From positions 1 to 28,117 of the forward strand of contig JBKDJY010000020.1 of NCBI GenBank assembly GCA_046345275.1: 28,117 nt of DNA, in the 5' to 3' direction. Shown here one piece after another: positions 24,014-28,117 of the stretch. This DNA comes from UBA4416 sp046345275. Lineage in GTDB: Bacteria; Bacteroidota; Bacteroidia; B-17B0; Aurantibacillaceae. The position numbers were made by a program, and so were the translations under genes. Each line of letters starts with the position of its first letter. The first letter of the stretch is position 1. The notes under the pieces were generated by a model. The model worked only from the letters and a program-made list of their open reading frames with translations. It was not told the DNA's origin and did not search any database.

Positions 24014-25204
24014 TCAGTATTCTGCTTTCATTTCTACTTCGCTGGATTTATCTGAATGGTTAATGCCATCGATGGCTTCGTAAATTTTATGAGTGGCATA
24101 GACGCTATTATTGAGTTTATTACTTAAAATTATAATGGTTAAACTATCTTTTAATCTTCTGTGAAAAGAAGTTTTATATCCATGCCACCAACCATTATGA
24201 TAGACTTCCTTATTTTCGTTACTTATATTTTTCATGCGCCAACCCAAGCCATAGTTACTCATTTTTTTTTCTTTACTATGAGGTGTGTAAGCTAAAGCTT
24301 GTGTTTTTGCACTTAATAGTTTGTTTTGATAGAGAGCCTTACTTAATAGAAGCAAGTCATGCGTTGTTGTAAAAATTCCTTTGTCTCCAATGACTCCGTC
24401 AAATCTATCATTTTCTATTTGTTTAAAGCTATTTGAATAACCGCAAGTTAAATTCATATTTGAAAGATCTAATTTTTTTATGGTTTGAGTATGCCTCATT
24501 CCTAAAGGCTCAAAAAGTTTTTGATGTAAGTAGGTATCATAACTTAAACCAGAAATATTTTCAATAATTAAAGCTAAAATGATATAGTTTGTGTTACTAT
24601 AATTAAATCTTTTGCCTTCATTAAAATATGGTGTAGGTTGGTATTTTGCCATTAGTTCGAGCACTTCTCTATTTGATAAATCAGTAGCATCGTCTTTTAA
24701 ATATTTACAACAAAAGTAGGTATAGTTAGGAAGACCTGATCGGTGACATAGTAAATGTTCAATGGTCATTTTTTTGTAAGGAAATTCTGGTAATATATCA
24801 GAAACTTGAGCATCTAAATTTAATTTTTCTTGCTCGTAAAGCATCAAAATACCGATGCTTGTAATTACTTTAGAAACTGATGCCAGTTGAAAAATTGAAG
24901 AGTCTGATAAGGTTACGCCTTTTTCTATATTTCCCATTCCAAATGATTTTTTATAAATAATGTCGTTTCCTTTAGCAATTAAAACATTGGCATTGAATAC
25001 ATTTTTTTTATATAACTGATTAAATAAAGTATCTAATCTAAATTTCTCATTTAAATATTTACTGGTATCTAAAGAATTTTTTTTAATGGGCTTTTCAAAA
25101 AATTTGTTTAAGCCCTCTTTAGCGTTTGATTCTGATTGATTATAATTAGCAATCAAAAAAGAAAATAATGCGATTAAATATTTGAATTCACTTTTCATCA
25201 CCAT
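24014..25204 (-). CDS. serine hydrolase, beta-lactamase/DD-peptidase fold
   Basis: A 396-residue exported penicillin-binding-protein-like hydrolase of the class C beta-lactamase/EstB/DD-peptidase group. The N-terminus (hydrophobic 7-20) is a signal peptide or anchor, with no lipobox Cys. The catalytic motifs are SVSK (Ser109, Lys112), YSN (Tyr202-Asn204) and HNG (336-338, the KTG equivalent). These acylate a serine with a peptide, ester or beta-lactam, and substrate cannot be told from sequence. ATG codons exist at 25204 and 25198; both give the same signal region. It lies 6 bases after mtgA, so it probably acts with it on peptidoglycan. It converges on arginase with a 1-base gap. Confidence 0.85.
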   Translation of the reverse strand: MVMKSEFKYLIALFSFLIANYNQSESNAKEGLNKFFEKPIKKNSLDTSKYLNEKFRLDTLFNQLYKKNVFNANVLIAKGNDIIYKKSFGMGNIEKGVTLSDSSIFQLASVSKVITSIGILMLYEQEKLNLDAQVSDILPEFPYKKMTIEHLLCHRSGLPNYTYFCCKYLKDDATDLSNREVLELMAKYQPTPYFNEGKRFNYSNTNYIILALIIENISGLSYDTYLHQKLFEPLGMRHTQTIKKLDLSNMNLTCGYSNSFKQIENDRFDGVIGDKGIFTTTHDLLLLSKALYQNKLLSAKTQALAYTPHSKEKKMSNYGLGWRMKNISNENKEVYHNGWWHGYKTSFHRRLKDSLTIIILSNKLNNSVYATHKIYEAIDGINHSDKSSEVEMKAEY

Positions 25205-25210
25205 TCAATC

Positions 25211-25906
25211 CTAATTATAATTGAGTTTATTTCCTAAATAATTCATTTGCTTTTTTATCCACTCTTTTCTTTTTTGAATATATTGAGTTGTTGGATAAGC
25301 TTTGTACTTCAATGGACTAGGTAAAATGGCTGCAATTGACGCTGCATTATCTTTGGTTAAATTTTTTGCAGATTTGTTAAACCAGTATTTTGACGCGGCT
25401 TCTGCACCGTAGATACCATTTCCCATCTCAATGCTATTAAGGTAAACCTCCATAATTCGTTCTTTACTCCATAAAACTTCTATGAGTAATGTAAACCAAG
25501 CCTCTAGTACTTTCCTTAAATAACTTTTTCCTTGCCATAAAAAAACGTTTTTGGCCGTTTGTTGCGTGATGGTACTTCCCCCTCTTATCCTTTTGCCAAC
25601 TTCATTTTCCTTTATCGCTTGTTTGATGGCATCTAAGTCAAATCCAAAATGTTTAATGTAATTTTGGTCTTCGCTGCATACAACAGCTAATTGTAAATTT
25701 GAAGAAATATTTTTGAGAGGAACCCAATGATGTTTTAAAGTAATTTCTTTTTTTGACCAAACTTGTTCAAAACATCTGGTTATCATTAATGGCGTGAAGG
25801 GAACTCGAACAAAACGAAAAATTAAAACGGAAACAATTGATATGATTAAAAACAAGAGACATGTTTTCCAAAAAAAGTTAAATATTTTTATAAAAATAAA
25901 TTTCAT
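25211..25906 (-). CDS. mtgA: monofunctional peptidoglycan glycosyltransferase
   Basis: Polymerises lipid II into glycan strands (GT51 family) without a transpeptidase domain. At 231 residues it is the usual MtgA length. A single transmembrane anchor spans about residues 13-33. The motifs are in order: EDQNYIKHFGFD (79-90) with catalytic Glu79, RGGSTITQQTAKN (108-120), RKVLEAW (131-137) with the second Glu, and KERIMEVYLNSIEMG (148-162). The start ATG at 25906 fits. It is the first gene of a two-gene unit with the serine hydrolase, suggesting joint cell-wall work. The gene is divergent from the thioredoxin-like gene across about 80 AT-rich bases. No exact minus-strand -7 element was found there. 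Confidence 0.92.
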   Translation of the reverse strand: MKFIFIKIFNFFWKTCLLFLIISIVSVLIFRFVRVPFTPLMITRCFEQVWSKKEITLKHHWVPLKNISSNLQLAVVCSEDQNYIKHFGFDLDAIKQAIKENEVGKRIRGGSTITQQTAKNVFLWQGKSYLRKVLEAWFTLLIEVLWSKERIMEVYLNSIEMGNGIYGAEAASKYWFNKSAKNLTKDNAASIAAILPSPLKYKAYPTTQYIQKRKEWIKKQMNYLGNKLNYN

Positions 25907-25985
25907 TTGCAGGTAAAAATATCATATAAATTAAATTTTACTTACTTTGCATTTTTATTTTTAACAACATTGTTTTTTTAATAAC

Positions 25986-26480
25986 TTGAGCAAAAAACTT
26001 ACTTATAATATTTTAGCAATAGCCATTTTTGGCTTCATAGGCTTGTATTTATTCAATAAATATAAGGTTGCTCCAAAATTAGACATTCTTCAATTGAATA
26101 TAGTAGATGTTACGAATACTCTGCTTGATGTTAAATCGTTCATAGGAAAAAAAGTAATCGTTTGTTTTTATGCATCATGGTGCCCCGAATGTTTAAAAGA
26201 ATTAAAGGCTTTAAGCCAAATTAAAATAGCCAAATTAAAAGATATTGAGGTTTTAGCAATAACTGACGAATCAATGGATAAATTAATTTCTTTTAAATTA
26301 AAAAAAGAATATCCTTTTACGTTTTTAAAATCATCAAAATCTTTTCATGATTTAAAAATCTTTTCAATCCCAACTGTATATTTATTAAATAAAAAAGGAG
26401 AAATCGTTTATCAAAAAGTTGGTAACATCAATTGGGGTAATGATGCTGAATTATTGCATTTAACTAGTTTAATGAATTGA
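25986..26480 (+). CDS. membrane-anchored thioredoxin-like (TlpA/ResA-type) protein
   Basis: A 164-residue protein with one N-terminal transmembrane segment (about 7-23) and a periplasmic thioredoxin-fold domain. The redox motif is WCPEC (Cys66, Cys69) and the cis-Pro is in FSIPTVYLL. Such proteins reduce disulfides in envelope proteins, often for cytochrome c maturation. No cytochrome-maturation gene is nearby, so the partner is unknown. The only usable start is TTG at 25986: no ATG lies in frame before the upstream stop at 25962-25964, and a later start would remove the membrane anchor. A near-consensus -7 (TTACTTTG at 25942-25949) lies 37 bases upstream. It is followed by the phosphohexomutase 43 bases later, possibly cotranscribed. 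Confidence 0.82.
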   Translation: MSKKLTYNILAIAIFGFIGLYLFNKYKVAPKLDILQLNIVDVTNTLLDVKSFIGKKVIVCFYASWCPECLKELKALSQIKIAKLKDIEVLAITDESMDKLISFKLKKEYPFTFLKSSKSFHDLKIFSIPTVYLLNKKGEIVYQKVGNINWGNDAELLHLTSLMN

Positions 26481-26523
26481 TGTTGATTATGAAAAATCAA
26501 TAAATTTAGAATGATAAAAAAAT

Positions 26524-27936
26524 ATGACGACAAAAATTAAATTCGGAACTGATGGTTGGAGGGCAATTATTGCTCAAGATTTTACAGAAGAAAATGTTGC
26601 AAGAGTGACTGAAGCTGTCGCATTGTGGCTTAAACAAAGAAATAAAAACTCAAGTGTTTTGGTAGGCCACGATTGCCGTTTTGCAGGAGAACTATTTGCT
26701 CATACAACTGCTAAAGTTTTTTTAGCTCATGGTATAAAAGTCTATCTGGCCAAAGGATTTATTTCAACGCCAATGATTTCACTTGGTACTGTTAAATATA
26801 AAAGCAATTTAGGAGTCATTATCACTGCTAGTCACAATCCTCCAGCTTATAATGGATTTAAAATTAAGGCAAATTACGGAGGTCCGCTGAGTCCAGATTT
26901 AGTTCAAGAAATAGAAGACGCTATTCCGAAAGAATGTCAAGTTGAATTTAAAAATATAAATTTTGAAAAAGAAAAGGCTTCAGGATTACTCATTGAAGTT
27001 CCTTTAGAAGACATCTATGTAAAGCATGTTGAAGAAAACTTTGATCTTCATGCAATAAAAAATTCTAAAATGAATTTGGCCTATGATAGCATGTTTGGAG
27101 CTGGTAAAAATGTGATGAGGAGATTGTTTCCCGAAATATATCATTTACATGGAGAAGATAATCCGGGTTTTTTAGGTCAAGCGCCTGAACCAATTCATAA
27201 AAACTTATTGGAGTTTAGCAACTTTATCAAATCAAAAGGAAATATTTCATGTGGCTTAGCAACTGATGGAGATGCAGATAGAATAGGTCTTTACGACAAT
27301 GAAGGTAATTTTGTGGATTCGCACCACATCATTTTGTTGCTCATTCATTATTTAGTAAAATATAAAAAACAAAGTGGTAAAGTAGTAGCTGCGTTTAGCA
27401 CAACGGTTAAGATATCAAACATTTGTAAACATTATGGCTTACCCTTAGAAGTTGTTAAAATTGGCTTTAAGCACATATGCGGTATAATGGTTACTGACGA
27501 CGTTTTGGTTGGCGGTGAAGAAAGTGGTGGTATCGCAATTAAAGGACATATACCCGAGCGAGATGGCATTTGGATGGGCTTAGTTATTTGGGAATTTATG
27601 GCCAAAACTGGAAAATCTTTAAGGGAATTAATTCAAGAAGTTTATGATATTACGGGTACTTTTTGGTTCGAAAGAAATGACTTGCATATAGATGAAGCAA
27701 TCAAACAAAAAGTATTACAAAATTGTAAAGCAAATGTTTACAAAAGCTTTGGTAAGTTTAAAGTTTCTCATATAGATAATTTAGATGGATATAAATTCTT
27801 TTTTGATGACAATACTTGGATGATGATTCGGGCTAGTGGAACAGAGCCTGTTTTGAGAGTTTATGCCGAGGCAGCTACAAAAGAAATAGCTTTTGATGTG
27901 TTAGATGAAACCATAAAAGTATTGCTACAAAATTGA
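26524..27936 (+). CDS. phosphoglucomutase/phosphomannomutase family enzyme
   Basis: Moves a phosphate between C1 and C6 of a hexose through a phosphoserine intermediate, feeding nucleotide-sugar and glycogen pathways. The 470-residue alpha-D-phosphohexomutase has all four domains: FGTDGWR at the N-terminus, TASHNPP (101-107) with phospho-Ser103, DGDADR (248-253) binding Mg2+, GGEESGG (330-336) for the sugar, and RASGTEPVLR (436-445) for phosphate. Length and the GGEESGG sugar loop fit enzymes acting on glucose or mannose phosphate rather than the phosphoglucosamine mutase GlmM, but which sugar it prefers is not decidable. The ATG at 26524 directly precedes MTTKIKFGTDG. TTG at 26477-26479 with TAAATTTA at 26501-26508 could be a weak own promoter. 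Confidence 0.92.
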   Translation: MTTKIKFGTDGWRAIIAQDFTEENVARVTEAVALWLKQRNKNSSVLVGHDCRFAGELFAHTTAKVFLAHGIKVYLAKGFISTPMISLGTVKYKSNLGVIITASHNPPAYNGFKIKANYGGPLSPDLVQEIEDAIPKECQVEFKNINFEKEKASGLLIEVPLEDIYVKHVEENFDLHAIKNSKMNLAYDSMFGAGKNVMRRLFPEIYHLHGEDNPGFLGQAPEPIHKNLLEFSNFIKSKGNISCGLATDGDADRIGLYDNEGNFVDSHHIILLLIHYLVKYKKQSGKVVAAFSTTVKISNICKHYGLPLEVVKIGFKHICGIMVTDDVLVGGEESGGIAIKGHIPERDGIWMGLVIWEFMAKTGKSLRELIQEVYDITGTFWFERNDLHIDEAIKQKVLQNCKANVYKSFGKFKVSHIDNLDGYKFFFDDNTWMMIRASGTEPVLRVYAEAATKEIAFDVLDETIKVLLQN

Positions 27937-27945
27937 ACTAACATC

Positions 27946-27959
27946 AAACCGAGGTTTTT
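27946..27959 (+). terminator. weak terminator after phosphohexomutase
   Basis: AAACC/GGTTT with a very short loop is followed by TTTTT, 10 bases after the stop. The stem is short and the loop tight, so at best it is a weak terminator. Confidence 0.3.
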
Positions 27960-28093
27960 GACTTAGCCGTATTTATTTATTGATAACCTGAACTCGATTA
28001 ATAAACAATTACTACTGAATAAGTTATAGAGTAAAAAATCGGCAAAATGCATTATTCATTTAAGTTTAGGTTGTACAATAAAACAAACGAACA

Positions 28094-28117
28094 ATGAATT
28101 TTACAAATACTAAAATT
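28094..28117 (+). CDS. possible start of the next gene (cut by window end)
   Basis: An ATG at 28094 opens a frame (MNFTNTKI) that runs to the window end without a stop, after an A-rich stretch like other starts here. TAAGTTTA at 28061-28068 is one mismatch from the -7 consensus. Only eight codons are visible, so no function can be given and the call may be wrong. The 157 bases between the phosphohexomutase stop and this ATG contain only the weak hairpin. Confidence 0.3.

Noticed and set aside
28048..28098. 16-codon ORF whose TGA overlaps the ATG of the possible next gene
   Set aside because: It would be an attractive leader peptide, but it is very short, has no start signal or codon pattern, and the downstream gene is itself uncertain.

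Overview
The window looks like ordinary chromosome from a low-GC member of the Bacteroidota. Four things point there. Several promoters match the Bacteroidota form (a -33 TTG and a -7 TAnnTTTG) and gene starts are A-rich rather than Shine-Dalgarno-like. The gene content fits: a DUF5686 outer-membrane protein with an N-terminal carboxypeptidase-like domain, a bacterial GGGP-synthase-family enzyme, a eukaryote-type citrate synthase, methylmalonyl-CoA epimerase and an AddB-like Fe-S nuclease. TGA is used as a stop, so the code is standard. I cannot place it below phylum.

Layout. The left edge (1-1020) is the 3' part of a DDE transposase whose start lies outside. An alpha/beta hydrolase then converges on a five-gene leftward operon (4963 to 1992): phosphopantetheinyl transferase, GGGP-synthase family, TenI/ThiE-like, PnuC-type vitamin transporter and NadR-like kinase. 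Opposite this operon runs ahcY, from a promoter that overlaps the operon's own. Next come a fasciclin-domain gene, a 951-residue AddB-like nuclease, and a LuxR-type response regulator followed by an overlapping 35-codon membrane-peptide ORF. A leftward operon (15917 to 10853) holds DUF5686, LptB and an Nramp transporter fused to a universal stress protein domain. Rightward again are a retinol-saturase/CrtI-like oxidoreductase with a flavin reductase, then (leftward) methylmalonyl-CoA epimerase, then citrate synthase, an S1/P1-type zinc hydrolase, a PA0069-type radical SAM protein and arginase. A leftward pair (MtgA glycosyltransferase, then a serine hydrolase of the beta-lactamase/DD-peptidase fold) follows. 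The window ends with a membrane-anchored thioredoxin-like protein, a phosphohexomutase and the probable first codons of another gene.

How the genes work together. Most are housekeeping: methyl cycle (AhcY), TCA and propionate metabolism (citrate synthase, epimerase), lipid and carrier-protein chemistry (GGGP synthase, PPTase), envelope (LptB, DUF5686, MtgA, serine hydrolase), vitamin salvage (PnuC, NadR-like) and DNA repair (AddB-like, radical SAM). The genes are tightly packed. Several neighbours overlap or nearly touch, and two convergent pairs share one TTAA as both stop codons. No gene-free stretch exceeds 300 bases. I found no CRISPR array, tRNA, rRNA or prophage. The most notable observations are a canonical beta-clamp-binding pentapeptide ending the radical SAM protein, the small membrane ORF coupled to the response regulator, the Nramp-USP fusion, the overlapping divergent promoters at ahcY and the degenerate TenI protein in a vitamin operon. 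None amounts to a clearly new system.
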